64,000 nt of DNA, from NCBI GenBank assembly GCA_035259385.1, contig DATFWL010000406.1:1-64000 (forward strand), given 5' to 3'. The DNA comes from QHWK01 sp035259385. Lineage in GTDB: Bacteria; Acidobacteriota; Vicinamibacteria; Vicinamibacterales; CAVVIG01. Under the pieces are notes generated by a model. It worked only from the letters and a program-made list of their open reading frames with translations, was not told the origin of the DNA and searched no databases. Made by a program: the position numbers and the translations under genes. This document shows, piece by piece, positions 1 through 8,957 of the stretch; position 1 is the stretch's first letter; each line of letters opens with the position of its first letter.

Positions 1-1
1 G

Positions 2-1486
2 AGCTACAAGCCGATGGCCGACCGGACGGTCCGGTTCGCGATCAACGTCTGGGCCGGGTGGGGGCCGATCATCTACGCGAACAACGGCTTTCGTCCCGGC
101 AAGCTCTGGAAGTCGGCAGGCGGGAAGGATTTCAAGGTCGAGCTCGTGCTGATCGACGATCCGGTCGCGATGCGCGACGCCTACGCCGCCGGAAATCTCC
201 ACATCGGCTGGGCCACGCTCGACATGCTGCCGTTGTTCCTCGAAGGGCTGCGCAAGGACTCGCGCGTGATGCCGCGCGTCTACCAGCAGGTCGACTGGTC
301 GAACGGCGGCGACGGCATCGTCGTCCGCGACGCCGTCAAGACGATGGCGGATCTGCGCGGCAAGACGGTGGTGCTCGCGCAGAACTCGCCGTCGCACTTC
401 TTCGTGCTGAATGCGCTGATCAACGCCGGCGTGCAGCCGGCGGAAGTGGACTTCAAGTTCACGCAGGACGCGTTTCAGGCGGCGGCGGCGTTCAACGCCG
501 ACAAGCGGCTCGGCGGCGCGGTGAGCTGGGCGCCCGACATCTACAACCTCGAGAAGGTCAAGGGCAACCGCATCCTGGTGACGACGTCGACGGCGAACAA
601 GCTGATCGCCGACGTCTGGTTCGCCCGCGCCGACTTCGCCAAGGACAACCCCGACGTCATGGAAGGGATCGCGCGCGGCATCTTCGACGCGATGCAGGAC
701 CTCAAGCAGCAGGACGCGAAGCAGAAGGTCGCGAAGCTGATGGCCGCCGGCTACTCGATCCCCGAAGGCGACGCGCTCGGCATGCTCGGCGACGCGCACT
801 CCACCAACTACGCCGAGAACCGCGACTTCTTCCTGAACCAGAACAGTCCCACCAACTTCGAACGGACCTGGGCGACCGCGTATTTCCTCTACAAGAAGAT
901 CAACGCCGTGACCGAGCAGACCCCGTTCGATCAGGTGATGGACTTCACGGTGATCCAGAAGCTCGGCGCGGAGCAGAAGTACGCCAGTCAGAAGAACGAG
1001 TACGACACGCACTTCGCGCCGGCGAGCGCCGGATCGGTGCAGGGCGAGAAGGACGAGATCCTCACCAAGACCGTCGTGATCCATTTCTTCCCGAACTCGT
1101 GGGACCTGAACAAGAAGGTCACCCGCAATGCCGACGGCAAGGATGTGGAGGAGCTCTACGATCCCAACATCAACTTCGTCGTCGAGGAAGTCGGCAAGCT
1201 CGCCGGGCAGTTTGGCGCGGCGCGCGTCGTCATCGAAGGACACACCGACGGCTCGATGCGCGGGAGCGTCCCGAAGAGCCTCGTGCAGGAACTGTCGCTG
1301 AATCGCGCCAACTCGGTGAAGGAAGCGATCGTGAAGAAGTTCCCGTCGCTGCAGCCGAATCAGTTCTCGACGGCAGGCGTCGGCTGGGACCGGCCCGCCG
1401 ACCCGGCCGATCCGGACAACAGCGCCAAGAACCGGCGCGTGGAGGTGAAGGTGTACCCGGCCGAGGCCGCCTCGGCGCCCAAGTAG
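2..1486 (+). CDS. ABC substrate-binding protein fused to OmpA domain (5' partial)
   Basis: The reading frame is open to the left edge, so the N-terminus and any signal peptide are missing. The first ~330 residues look like a NitT/TauT-type periplasmic substrate-binding protein (an INVWAGWGP start, then alternating lobe-like segments). The last ~130 residues form an OmpA-type peptidoglycan-binding domain, with VVIEGHTDG near nt 1230 and a closing NRRVEVKVYP. Known OmpA domains anchor envelope proteins to peptidoglycan, so the binding protein may be tethered to the cell wall (inference). The permease ATG follows the TAG directly, with no gap, so co-translation is likely. The substrate cannot be told from sequence. 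Confidence 0.88.
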   Translation, partial: SYKPMADRTVRFAINVWAGWGPIIYANNGFRPGKLWKSAGGKDFKVELVLIDDPVAMRDAYAAGNLHIGWATLDMLPLFLEGLRKDSRVMPRVYQQVDWSNGGDGIVVRDAVKTMADLRGKTVVLAQNSPSHFFVLNALINAGVQPAEVDFKFTQDAFQAAAAFNADKRLGGAVSWAPDIYNLEKVKGNRILVTTSTANKLIADVWFARADFAKDNPDVMEGIARGIFDAMQDLKQQDAKQKVAKLMAAGYSIPEGDALGMLGDAHSTNYAENRDFFLNQNSPTNFERTWATAYFLYKKINAVTEQTPFDQVMDFTVIQKLGAEQKYASQKNEYDTHFAPASAGSVQGEKDEILTKTVVIHFFPNSWDLNKKVTRNADGKDVEELYDPNINFVVEEVGKLAGQFGAARVVIEGHTDGSMRGSVPKSLVQELSLNRANSVKEAIVKKFPSLQPNQFSTAGVGWDRPADPADPDNSAKNRRVEVKVYPAEAASAPK

Positions 1487-2311
1487 ATGCCGACCGATCC
1501 CGCGAAGCGGCGGCTGTTCACGCTGCGGCTCGCGCCGTCGCGCGTGACGCGCCAGCTGGTCGGCGCCGGCGCGGTGGCGCTCGTGATCCTGGTGTGGTGG
1601 CTCGTGACCAGCGGCCTCGGCTCGGAAGATCGCTTCGTCTCGCCGGTCATCCTGCCGAGCCCCGCGGAGGTGGTGAAGAGCTTCCCGAGCCTGTGGACCG
1701 ATCGCGGGCTGCTCGACAGCATCGCCGCGACGCTCCGGCGCGTGCTGGTCGGCTTCGGTCTCGCCGCGGCGATCGGCGTGCCGTTCGGCATCGCCGCCGG
1801 TTCGTGGCGCGTGATTGAAGCGGCGGGCGCGCCGCTGGCGCTGTTCGGGCGCAACCTCCCGGTCGCGGCACTGATCCCTCTCACGATTCTCTGGTTCGGC
1901 ATCGACGAGACGCAGAAGGTGATGTTCATCTTCATCGCCTGCGTCCCGTTCGTGTACTCCGACGTGGTGTCGGCGATCACCGGCGTGCCGGATCGCTACG
2001 TGGAGACCGCGCAGACGCTGGGCGCCTCGTCCTGGCAGATCGTGACCAAGGTCCTGGTCGGCCTCGCGCTGCCGGACATCGTCAACAGCCTCCGGCAGCT
2101 GTTCGGCCTCGCATTCGGGTACATCATGCTCGCCGAGCTGATCAACGCGCAGCACGGCCTCGGCTACCTGCTGATGACCAGCCAGCGCCGCGGACTCTCG
2201 GAGCACATCGTGCTCATCCTGATCATCATCGGGCTGCTCGCCTACGGCATCGATCGGCTGCTGTTCTGGTTCCAGCGCGGCGTGTTTCCTTACCGAGCCG
2301 TCGAGGACTGA
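1487..2311 (+). CDS. ABC transporter permease, NitT/TauT (SsuC) type
   Basis: This 274-residue inner-membrane protein has about six hydrophobic segments. It carries the binding-protein-dependent permease signature: an EAA-like stretch (VETAQTLGASSWQIVTKVL) around residues 168-188. The ATG touches the stop of the substrate-binding gene, and its own TGA is followed at once by the GTG of the ATPase gene, so the three genes form a compact transporter operon. The family moves sulfonates, taurine, nitrate, thiamine precursors or similar small organics. Nothing here fixes the substrate. Confidence 0.92.
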   Translation: MPTDPAKRRLFTLRLAPSRVTRQLVGAGAVALVILVWWLVTSGLGSEDRFVSPVILPSPAEVVKSFPSLWTDRGLLDSIAATLRRVLVGFGLAAAIGVPFGIAAGSWRVIEAAGAPLALFGRNLPVAALIPLTILWFGIDETQKVMFIFIACVPFVYSDVVSAITGVPDRYVETAQTLGASSWQIVTKVLVGLALPDIVNSLRQLFGLAFGYIMLAELINAQHGLGYLLMTSQRRGLSEHIVLILIIIGLLAYGIDRLLFWFQRGVFPYRAVED

Positions 2312-3142
2312 GTGACAGACGCTGCCGAAGGCACGCCCGCCGCCGCGCCGAACGTCGTCGATTTCAAAGGAGTCACCAAGCGCTTCGGCGATCGGACTGT
2401 CATCCGGGACGTGACGTTCTCGGTGAAGGATCTGCCGAACAAGGGCGAGTTCATCGCCATCCTCGGTCCGTCCGGCTGCGGGAAGTCGACGGTGCTGCGT
2501 CTGATCGCCGGTCTGCGCCCGCACTATCCGCCGACCGAAGGGGTCGTGCTCGTCAGCGAAGAGCCGGTCAAGGCGCCGGGACCCGACCGCAGCATGGTGT
2601 TCCAGGACTACACGTCGTTCGACAACCGGACGGTCGAGGACAACGTCGCATTCGGGCTCGAGTGCCGCGGCGTGCCGACCGCCGAGCGGCGCACGCGGGC
2701 GCACGAGTGGATCGCGAAAGTCGGCCTCGACGTCAAGCGGGACGCCCGGAAGTACCCGAGCGAGCTGTCGGGCGGGATGCGCCAGCGCGTCGCCATCGCC
2801 CGCACGCTGATCCTCTCGCCGCGGATCATCCTGATGGACGAGCCGTTCGGCGCGCTCGATCCGACGACCCGGCTGCACATGCAGGCGCTGCTGGTGGAGC
2901 TGTGGAAGGAAGCGCAGGCGACCGTCTTCTTCGTCACGCACTCGATCGAGGAAGCGGTCTATCTCGGCGATCGGGTCTATGTCTTCTCCTCGGCGCCGGG
3001 GACGATCCTCCGCGAGATGGAGCTGCGCGGGCCGGATCGGCCGCCGAAGGAGATGCAGCGGGAGCCCGGTTTCATCGAGGTGGTTGCCGAAATCCGCGAC
3101 CTGGTCGACACGCTCGCGAGCTCGCAGCGGGCTGGTGATTGA
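2312..3142 (+). CDS. ABC transporter ATP-binding protein, TauB/SsuB type
   Basis: This 276-residue cytoplasmic ATPase has Walker A LGPSGCGKST at about residue 50, signature LSGGMRQRVAIAR at about 152, Walker B LMDEPFGALD at about 175 and an H-loop FVTHS. A GTG start directly after the permease stop keeps the transporter genes contiguous. The length and motif spacing fit the nitrate/sulfonate/taurine importer ATPases. It should energise the permease encoded just upstream. Confidence 0.94.
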   Translation: MTDAAEGTPAAAPNVVDFKGVTKRFGDRTVIRDVTFSVKDLPNKGEFIAILGPSGCGKSTVLRLIAGLRPHYPPTEGVVLVSEEPVKAPGPDRSMVFQDYTSFDNRTVEDNVAFGLECRGVPTAERRTRAHEWIAKVGLDVKRDARKYPSELSGGMRQRVAIARTLILSPRIILMDEPFGALDPTTRLHMQALLVELWKEAQATVFFVTHSIEEAVYLGDRVYVFSSAPGTILREMELRGPDRPPKEMQREPGFIEVVAEIRDLVDTLASSQRAGD

Positions 3143-3145
3143 GTC

Positions 3146-4075
3146 GTGCCGACGTCACCGCCGCTCCAGAGTCCGCCGCCAGGTCCGCCGCGATCCGCGG
3201 GGATGGGCGACTATGTGAAAGAGGCGTTCCTCTTCAGATGGAACCTGCTGTTCCTGGTTGGCGGCGCCGCGGCTGCCGCGATGACGCCGCTCGCGCCGGT
3301 GCTGCTGCCGCTGGTCGCCGCCGGCGAACTGACCTACCTGACGGGTCTCATTTCGATTCCGCGCTTCCGGGCGGCGATCGACGCGAAGGTTCACGCCGCG
3401 GGAGCGGCGGCGCGCGCGTCGGGAGCGCCGGCCGCGCCGCCGGTGTCGATCGTCACGATGCTGTCCGGGCTTCCTGCGGAGGCGCGGGCGCGTTTCGAGC
3501 GCCTGCACTCGCGCTGCGTGGACATGCGCGGGATTGCGGCCGGCGTGCGCGGTGCCGCCGGCGATGTCAACGCGGGAGCGGAGGAGATCCGCACGCCCGG
3601 CCTCGATCGGCTGCTGTGGCTGTTCCTGCGGCTGCTGCTCTCGAAGGCCGCGCTCGATCGTTTTCTGGCCAGCATGGACGAGCGGCAAATCGACGCGCGC
3701 CTCGCGGATCTGCGCAAGAGCCTCGAGACGGCCAAGACCGGCGGCGACGAGCGGGTCGTCCGCTCGCTGCAGGACAATCTCGCCAGCACCGAGCTGCGAC
3801 TCGACAACTTCACGCGCGCGAAGAAGAACGCCGAATTCGTCTCGATCGAGCTCGATCGCATCGAGGGGAAGATTCAGACGATCGCCGAGATGGCCGTGAA
3901 CCGGCAGGATCCCGATTTCCTCAGCAGCCAGGTGGACTCGGCCGCCGACAGCATGCGCCAGACCGAGAAGGCGGTGAGCGAGCTGCAGCACCTCACCGGC
4001 CTCGCCGACCAGCTCACCGAGCCGCCGCCGATCATGGAGACCGACCTTCGCCGCGTCGCGCGCCATGACGCCTGA
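3146..4075 (+). CDS. Membrane-anchored coiled-coil protein of unknown function
   Basis: This 309-residue protein has a proline-rich N-terminus, one or two hydrophobic segments (about residues 28-70, with LLFLVGGAAAAAMTPL) and then a long, charged, mostly helical region. The last ~170 residues are strongly coiled-coil-like. I do not recognise the family with certainty. The GTG start three bases after the ATPase stop is chosen because it keeps the operon packing; an in-frame ATG at 3203 is the alternative. The gene overlaps the AAA+ gene by 11 bp. By context it may link the transporter to the AAA+ ATPase at the inner membrane (inference). Confidence 0.8.
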   Translation: MPTSPPLQSPPPGPPRSAGMGDYVKEAFLFRWNLLFLVGGAAAAAMTPLAPVLLPLVAAGELTYLTGLISIPRFRAAIDAKVHAAGAAARASGAPAAPPVSIVTMLSGLPAEARARFERLHSRCVDMRGIAAGVRGAAGDVNAGAEEIRTPGLDRLLWLFLRLLLSKAALDRFLASMDERQIDARLADLRKSLETAKTGGDERVVRSLQDNLASTELRLDNFTRAKKNAEFVSIELDRIEGKIQTIAEMAVNRQDPDFLSSQVDSAADSMRQTEKAVSELQHLTGLADQLTEPPPIMETDLRRVARHDA

Positions 4076-5831
4076 GCAGCCGCCGCGCCGATCCGACCTG
4101 CCGGACTGGTTTCCCGCATGGGCCGTTCAGCTCGCCGACCTGTATTTCTCGGGCACGACCGCCGCCTTCGTGCTGCACAGCAACACGCAGGATCTGTTCC
4201 GCGTCCGATCGGACGCGGCGGCGGCCTACGGCGTGCTGGCGGAGTTTCTCGCCGAGCAGTTGTTCGGGCGCTGGTCGCTGGTCCTGCACTACGACCTCGG
4301 CCGCGGCCTCCGCGTCTTCGCCGGGCGTGACGAGCAGCGGCTCAAGGAGATGGTGACGCTCGCCAACCGCAAGATCGGCGATCTGAGCGCCCTGCCGAAG
4401 GATCCGGCGAATGCGTTCGCGGCGCTCGATCGCCTCGTGCGCGCCAACATCATGGCGGGCGAGGCCGATCGGATCAGCGTCGCGGTGGTGATGGATCAGG
4501 CGTCGTACCTCTTTCCGGCGGCGGAGCCCGGCCGTCTGAGCCTCCAGTCGTCGTCGGAGCTCGTGACCATGCTGAACTGGGCGATGAGCCCGCACGTCAA
4601 GCGCCTGAACATGGCGTTCGTGCTCGTCGATCAGAAGCTCGCCGACCTCAGCGATCGGCTCACCGGCAACCCGCATGTCGCGACGATCGAAGTGCCGTTG
4701 CCGGCCGAGGCCGATCGGGCGGCGTTCATCAGCGCGTCGATCGGCGACGCGAAGATCGACGCGTTCTCGGACTTCGGCGTTGCGGAGCTGGCCAGGCTCA
4801 CTGCCGGGATTGCGCTCACCGATCTCAACGTGCTCGTGCAGTCGGCGCAGGAGAGCCGCAAGCGGCTCGACGCGGCGCTGTTTCGCGGGCTCAAGAAGCG
4901 ATTACTGGAACGCCAGTGCCGCGGGCTGCTCGAGTTCATCGAGCCGAGGTGGACCCTCGACACGGTGGTCGGCCACGAGGCGGCGAAGGCGCGGCTGCGC
5001 GAAGATGCGGCGCTGCTCAAGCGCGGCGCGCTCGACACGCTGCCGATGGGCTACCTCCTGTGCGGACCGGTCGGCACGGGGAAGTCGTTCCTGGCGCAGT
5101 GCGTCAGCGGCGAGATCGGGATCCCGTGCGTCGTGCTGAAGAACTTCCGCTCGAAGTACGTCGGCGAGACGGAAGGAAATCTCGAACAGGTGCTCTCGGT
5201 GCTGCGGGCGATGGGCCCGGTGGTCGTGGTCGTCGATGAAGCGGACGCCGCGCTGGGCAGCCGCGAGCAGGACGGCGACTCGGGGACCTCGAGCCGCGTG
5301 TTCGCGATGATCGCCGCGCAGATGGGCGACACCCGGTATCGCGGCCGCATCGTCTGGATGCTGCTCACGGCGCGCCCCGACCTGCTGCCGATCGACCTGA
5401 AGCGTCAGGGCCGCGCCGAAGTACACATCCCGCTGTTCTATCCGACCGACGAACAGGAGATCCGCCAGATGTTCGTCATCCTGGCGAAGAAGCTCGGGTC
5501 GCGTGTGGCGCTCGAGGACGTGCCGTCGATCCCGCAGCGCGGCCACCTGTCCGGCGCCGACATCGAGGGCATGGTCGGCCGAGCCTGGCGGACGTCGCTG
5601 CTGGCCGGCGGCGATCGCATCACGCGCGACGCGCTCGCCGAAGTCGTCGCGCAGTTCATGCCGTCGACGCAGGGGCTCGAGCGCGAGCTGCAGGAAGTGG
5701 CCGCGATCCTCGAGTGCACCGATCGGCAGTTCCTGCCGGCGGCGATGCTCGAGCAGGTCGCCGCCGACGGCGGGCGTGCGAAGTTGCAGGCGCGGCTCAC
5801 TGCGCTGAAGCAGATCGTTCGGGAACTCTGA
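4065..5831 (+). CDS. AAA+ family ATPase
   Basis: This 588-residue cytoplasmic protein has two parts. The N-terminal half resembles an ATPase fold that has lost its Walker A but keeps a Walker B-like VAVVMDQASYLF. The C-terminal half is a canonical AAA+ module with Walker A CGPVGTGKS at about residue 333 and Walker B VVVDEADAALG at about 386, followed by an arginine-rich sensor region. It overlaps the preceding gene by 11 bp, so it belongs to the ABC cluster. AAA+ proteins remodel other proteins; a role in assembling or gating the neighbouring envelope system is inference. Confidence 0.9.
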   Translation: MTPEQPPRRSDLPDWFPAWAVQLADLYFSGTTAAFVLHSNTQDLFRVRSDAAAAYGVLAEFLAEQLFGRWSLVLHYDLGRGLRVFAGRDEQRLKEMVTLANRKIGDLSALPKDPANAFAALDRLVRANIMAGEADRISVAVVMDQASYLFPAAEPGRLSLQSSSELVTMLNWAMSPHVKRLNMAFVLVDQKLADLSDRLTGNPHVATIEVPLPAEADRAAFISASIGDAKIDAFSDFGVAELARLTAGIALTDLNVLVQSAQESRKRLDAALFRGLKKRLLERQCRGLLEFIEPRWTLDTVVGHEAAKARLREDAALLKRGALDTLPMGYLLCGPVGTGKSFLAQCVSGEIGIPCVVLKNFRSKYVGETEGNLEQVLSVLRAMGPVVVVVDEADAALGSREQDGDSGTSSRVFAMIAAQMGDTRYRGRIVWMLLTARPDLLPIDLKRQGRAEVHIPLFYPTDEQEIRQMFVILAKKLGSRVALEDVPSIPQRGHLSGADIEGMVGRAWRTSLLAGGDRITRDALAEVVAQFMPSTQGLERELQEVAAILECTDRQFLPAAMLEQVAADGGRAKLQARLTALKQIVREL

Positions 5832-5846
5832 GGCAGAGGGGATGTG

Positions 5847-5922
5847 GGACTGATAGGCTCATGGGATGGGTAGGGAAGGGCCGATCGGTCCTACCCGACC
5901 CACTCCATGGGCCGATCAGTCC
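5847..5922. repeat. Compound inverted repeat (family C, copy 1)
   Basis: Outer arms at 5847-5864 and 5905-5922 match as inverted repeats at 16 of 18 positions (GGACTGATAGGCTCATGG against the complement of CCATGGGCCGATCAGTCC). Inside them, GGGTAGG (5868-5874) and CCTACCC (5890-5896) are perfect complements. It lies between the AAA+ gene and the small gene at 5943, and could form a long hairpin in RNA or DNA. Confidence 0.75.
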
Positions 5923-5942
5923 TACACTCCCAGGGAGGCATG

Positions 5943-6233
5943 ATGCGTACGAGCTGGTTCGACGACAAGGCGGAACATCCGCTGATTCAGGAACAACTCG
6001 AGAAGCTCGACTCGTTCACGAGCGCGATGGCCGACGGCGTCATCACGAAGCAGGAGCTGGCCGGGCAGGAGCAGCGGCTGGTGGCGGCGATGAAACAGGT
6101 GGAGCGCCAGCTCGGCGACGAGCTCCACGAGGACGTGACGAAGCTGCTCGTCCAGCTGACGGCCTACAATGTCATGCGCCTGCTGCACGAGCTCCACGCC
6201 GAGCGCGTGCGGCTCGCCTTCTCACGCAGCTGA
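5943..6233 (+). CDS. Small helical protein of unknown function
   Basis: This 96-residue protein is charged and almost entirely helical, with a heptad-like pattern of leucines. It has no signal peptide, membrane segment or cysteine motif, and I do not recognise it. The ATG at 5943 is chosen over the ATG at 5940 because GGGAGG at 5933-5938 then sits four bases upstream. The gene follows the AAA+ gene in the same direction but is separated from it by a hairpin repeat, and a second related repeat follows it. Confidence 0.7.
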   Translation: MRTSWFDDKAEHPLIQEQLEKLDSFTSAMADGVITKQELAGQEQRLVAAMKQVERQLGDELHEDVTKLLVQLTAYNVMRLLHELHAERVRLAFSRS

Positions 6234-6255
6234 CGCCGCGGGGGAAGGCACGAGA

Positions 6256-6328
6256 GTGTGGGGCCCATAGGCTTGGTGGGGCGGGCTGATCGGTCCCACC
6301 CTACCCAGCCCACGGGCCTACGCACCTA
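6256..6328. repeat. Inverted repeat (family C, copy 2)
   Basis: This segment resembles the repeat at 5847-5922: a GGCCCATAGGC-like left part, core arms GGTGGG (6275-6280) and CCCACC (6295-6300) around a GCTGATCGGT loop, and a GGGCCTACGCACC right part. It sits between the stops of two convergent genes, so it may also act as a bidirectional transcription stop; no T-tract is present. Confidence 0.6.
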
Positions 6329-6340
6329 CACCTACACGCC

Positions 6341-7642
6341 TCACCGCGCGACCGCGTTGCCCGCGATGTAGACCGCGCTGATCTTCTTCACGTTCGAAAT
6401 GTCCGCGAGCGGATCGGCGTCGAGCACCACGAAGTCGGCCCACTTGTTCGCTTCGAGCGTGCCCACTTCGCGATCGAGCTTCATGCAGCGGGCGGCGTCG
6501 CGCGTCGCTGCCGCGAGGACCTTTGCCGGCGTCAAGCCGGCCTTCGCCATCATCTCGAGCTCCATCAGCTCGAAGTAGCCCTGGAAGCGTGCCGGCGGAC
6601 CGGTGTCGGTCCCCATCGCGATCTTCACGCCGGCATCGGAGAGCTTCTTCACGTTGCGGTTCGCCACCTCGAGGCCGGCCTTGTAGCGCTGCGCGGCGCG
6701 GTTGGTCTTCATCTGTTCCTGCCGGGCCGGCTGCTTCAGGGCCTCCACGGCCTTCGGGTCCGCATGCTTCAGGAACAGCGGATCGGAGAACCATGACGGC
6801 GTGCTGTCGTAGGTGAACGTGGAGACCTCGCGCATCAACGTCGGGCAGTAGCAGACGTCACGGCGCTTCAGCATCGCGATGAACGGATCGTCGACGTCGG
6901 TGTCGCGGACGCTGTGCGCGACGAAGTCGGCGCCGGCGTCGAGCACCGCCTTCGCGTCGTCGAGATAGAACAGGTGGACGGCGACCCGCATCCCTTTCTT
7001 GTGCGCCTCGTCGATGACCGCCTTGTAGATCTCCGGGCGCATCTTCTGCGTCGTGCCGAGATTGTCGTCGACGCGAATCTTGATGATGTCCACCTTCATC
7101 GCGACGTTCTCGTCGACCAGATGGTGGGCATCGTCCACGGACTTCGGATCGAGCACCGGGCCGGCGACGAACAGCCGCGCGCGGTTCAGCGTCGGCGTGC
7201 GCTGCTGGTCGCGCGCGAGAATGCCCGCCGCCTGATCGTCGCCGAGCGAGAAGACCGTCGTGACGCCGTAGGCGGCATAGGTCTTCAGGTCGCGCTGGAC
7301 GTTGGCGGCGGAGTAGTGCCCCTGCTCCAGGCCTTCCGTGTTCCCGACGTGGCCGTGCGCGTTCACCAGGCCGGGAATCACCGTCTTGCCTTCGAGCGAG
7401 ATCCGTGCGGCGTCGCCCGGCACCTGCGCGCGGGCGGCGGGCGCCACCGACTGGATCTTGCCGTCGCTGACGATGATGGTGGCGTTGTCGATCGGCGGCC
7501 GGTCAGTGCCGTCGATCACGCGCGCCCCGGTGAAGGCCTTCGTGCGCCGCGCGTCCGCGACCTGCGCAGGCTGGACGCCCACGCTCGCCAGCGCGACGCC
7601 GCCGAGGAGCGCCGAGATCGTCATCGTGTGCAGCAGTCTCAT
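6341..7642 (-). CDS. Secreted amidohydrolase family protein
   Basis: This 433-residue protein starts at ATG 7642 with an N-terminal signal peptide (hydrophobic residues 8-22). It then has the amidohydrolase fold: an N-terminal beta part ending PGLVNAHGHVG with the metal-binding HxH, and MGTDTGPPA carrying the late metal-ligand Asp. The ending (KWADFVVLDADPL) is typical of imidazolonepropionase/dipeptidase-like members. The substrate is unknown. A TTG nine bases upstream is possible but less likely. It is transcribed away from the MFS gene, with only 18 bp between start codons. Confidence 0.88.
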   Translation of the reverse strand: MRLLHTMTISALLGGVALASVGVQPAQVADARRTKAFTGARVIDGTDRPPIDNATIIVSDGKIQSVAPAARAQVPGDAARISLEGKTVIPGLVNAHGHVGNTEGLEQGHYSAANVQRDLKTYAAYGVTTVFSLGDDQAAGILARDQQRTPTLNRARLFVAGPVLDPKSVDDAHHLVDENVAMKVDIIKIRVDDNLGTTQKMRPEIYKAVIDEAHKKGMRVAVHLFYLDDAKAVLDAGADFVAHSVRDTDVDDPFIAMLKRRDVCYCPTLMREVSTFTYDSTPSWFSDPLFLKHADPKAVEALKQPARQEQMKTNRAAQRYKAGLEVANRNVKKLSDAGVKIAMGTDTGPPARFQGYFELMELEMMAKAGLTPAKVLAAATRDAARCMKLDREVGTLEANKWADFVVLDADPLADISNVKKISAVYIAGNAVAR

Positions 7643-7660
7643 GGGCAACAATATAGTGCA

Positions 7661-8878
7661 ATGCGACGGCTGCCGACGCTCCCGGTGATCGTGGCCGGGA
7701 TTGCCGCGTTCCTGGACCTCTACTCGACGCAGCCGCTGCTGCCGCTGTTCACGCGCGCCTTCGGCGCGTCACCGTTCCAGGCCGGCCTCACCATCACCGC
7801 CCCGACGGTGGCGATCGCGATTTTCGCGCCGTTCATCGGCCGCGTCGCCGATCGCCTCGGGCTGCGGCGGGTGATCGTCGGCTCGGCGTGGACGCTGGCG
7901 CTCGCGACGGCGCTGGCCGCGACCTCGCAGACGCTCGGGCAGCTGATCTTCTGGCGGTTCGTTCAGGGCGTCGCGACGCCGGGCATCTTCGCGAGCGCGG
8001 TCGCGTACATCCACGAAGTGTGGCCGCCGGCGCGCGCCGGCCGCGCGACCGCCGCGTACATGTCCGGGACGATCATCGGCGGCTTCACCGGCCGCGTCGT
8101 CGCCGGGCTGGTGGCGGCGGACGTCAACTGGCACGCGGCCTTCGTGGCGCTCGCCGTGCTGACCGCGGCGGCGGCCTCGCTGATCGCGCTGCGGCTGCCT
8201 GAAGAAGACCGCGAGGCAGTGCGGCGTCGCGCTGCCGAATCGGCGCGGGCGTCGCGAGGCGGACCTGGCGTCACGCAGCTGCTTCGCAACCGGCAGCTTG
8301 CGGCCACCTGCGCGGTTGGCTTCTGCGTGCTGTTCACGCAGGTGGCGATGTTCACGTACGTGACGTTCCACGTCGCGGCGCCCCCGTACAGCCTCAGCAC
8401 GGTGGCCATCGGCTGGCTGTTCGTGGTGTACCTCGTCGGCGCCATCGTCACGCCGCTGGCGGGCTGGTGGATCGACATCTACGGCCACCGCGCGGGGATC
8501 GCGTCGGCGATGGGAATCGGCGGCGCCGGTGCGCTGCTGACGCTGGCGCCCTCGCTCGCCGGCATCGTCGTCGGACTTGCGCTGTGCTCGACCGGGGTCT
8601 TCATCGCGCAGGCGACCACGAGCAGCTACATCGGCGCGGTCACGCGCAGCAGCCGCGCGCTCGCGGTCGGGATGTATTCGACGTTCTACTACGCGGGCGG
8701 CAGCGCCGGCGGCGCCGTGCCGTCGGTCGTCTGGCGCGCCGCCGGCTGGACCGGCTGCGTCGTGCTGGTCGTCGCCATCCAGGCCCTCGGCGCCGCGATC
8801 GCGTTCACACAATGGTCGCCCGCCGCCACGGCGCCCGCCGGCACCATGACGGGCGCCGACGTCGGGACCGGCGGCTAG
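7661..8878 (+). CDS. MFS transporter, YnfM-like
   Basis: This 405-residue inner-membrane protein has about 12 hydrophobic segments and the major facilitator loop GRVADRLGLRRVI between segments 2 and 3. The starting segment (AAFLDLYSTQPLLPLF) is typical of the YnfM/arabinose-efflux-like group. ATG 7661 has no Shine-Dalgarno sequence in front (GCA precedes it), and a TATAGT sits a few bases upstream, so the message may be nearly leaderless (inference). The substrate is unknown. Confidence 0.9.
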   Translation: MRRLPTLPVIVAGIAAFLDLYSTQPLLPLFTRAFGASPFQAGLTITAPTVAIAIFAPFIGRVADRLGLRRVIVGSAWTLALATALAATSQTLGQLIFWRFVQGVATPGIFASAVAYIHEVWPPARAGRATAAYMSGTIIGGFTGRVVAGLVAADVNWHAAFVALAVLTAAAASLIALRLPEEDREAVRRRAAESARASRGGPGVTQLLRNRQLAATCAVGFCVLFTQVAMFTYVTFHVAAPPYSLSTVAIGWLFVVYLVGAIVTPLAGWWIDIYGHRAGIASAMGIGGAGALLTLAPSLAGIVVGLALCSTGVFIAQATTSSYIGAVTRSSRALAVGMYSTFYYAGGSAGGAVPSVVWRAAGWTGCVVLVVAIQALGAAIAFTQWSPAATAPAGTMTGADVGTGG

Positions 8879-8889
8879 AAGCAGCAGGT

Positions 8890-8926
8890 CGGGGGGAGAG
8901 GCTGGGACTAGGGGCTGGGGGCTAGC
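8890..8926. repeat. GGGGCTAGGG-type repeat (family D, copy 1)
   Basis: A G-run-rich stretch with GGGACTAGGGGCTGGGGG lies between the convergent ends of the MFS and ftsH genes. The same word set recurs at 24460-24535 and 28631-28650. The closely spaced G-runs could in principle form a quadruplex. Confidence 0.6.
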
Positions 8927-8957
8927 AGTTCGCAGCGTGACAGGCTGGCGCTGACGC

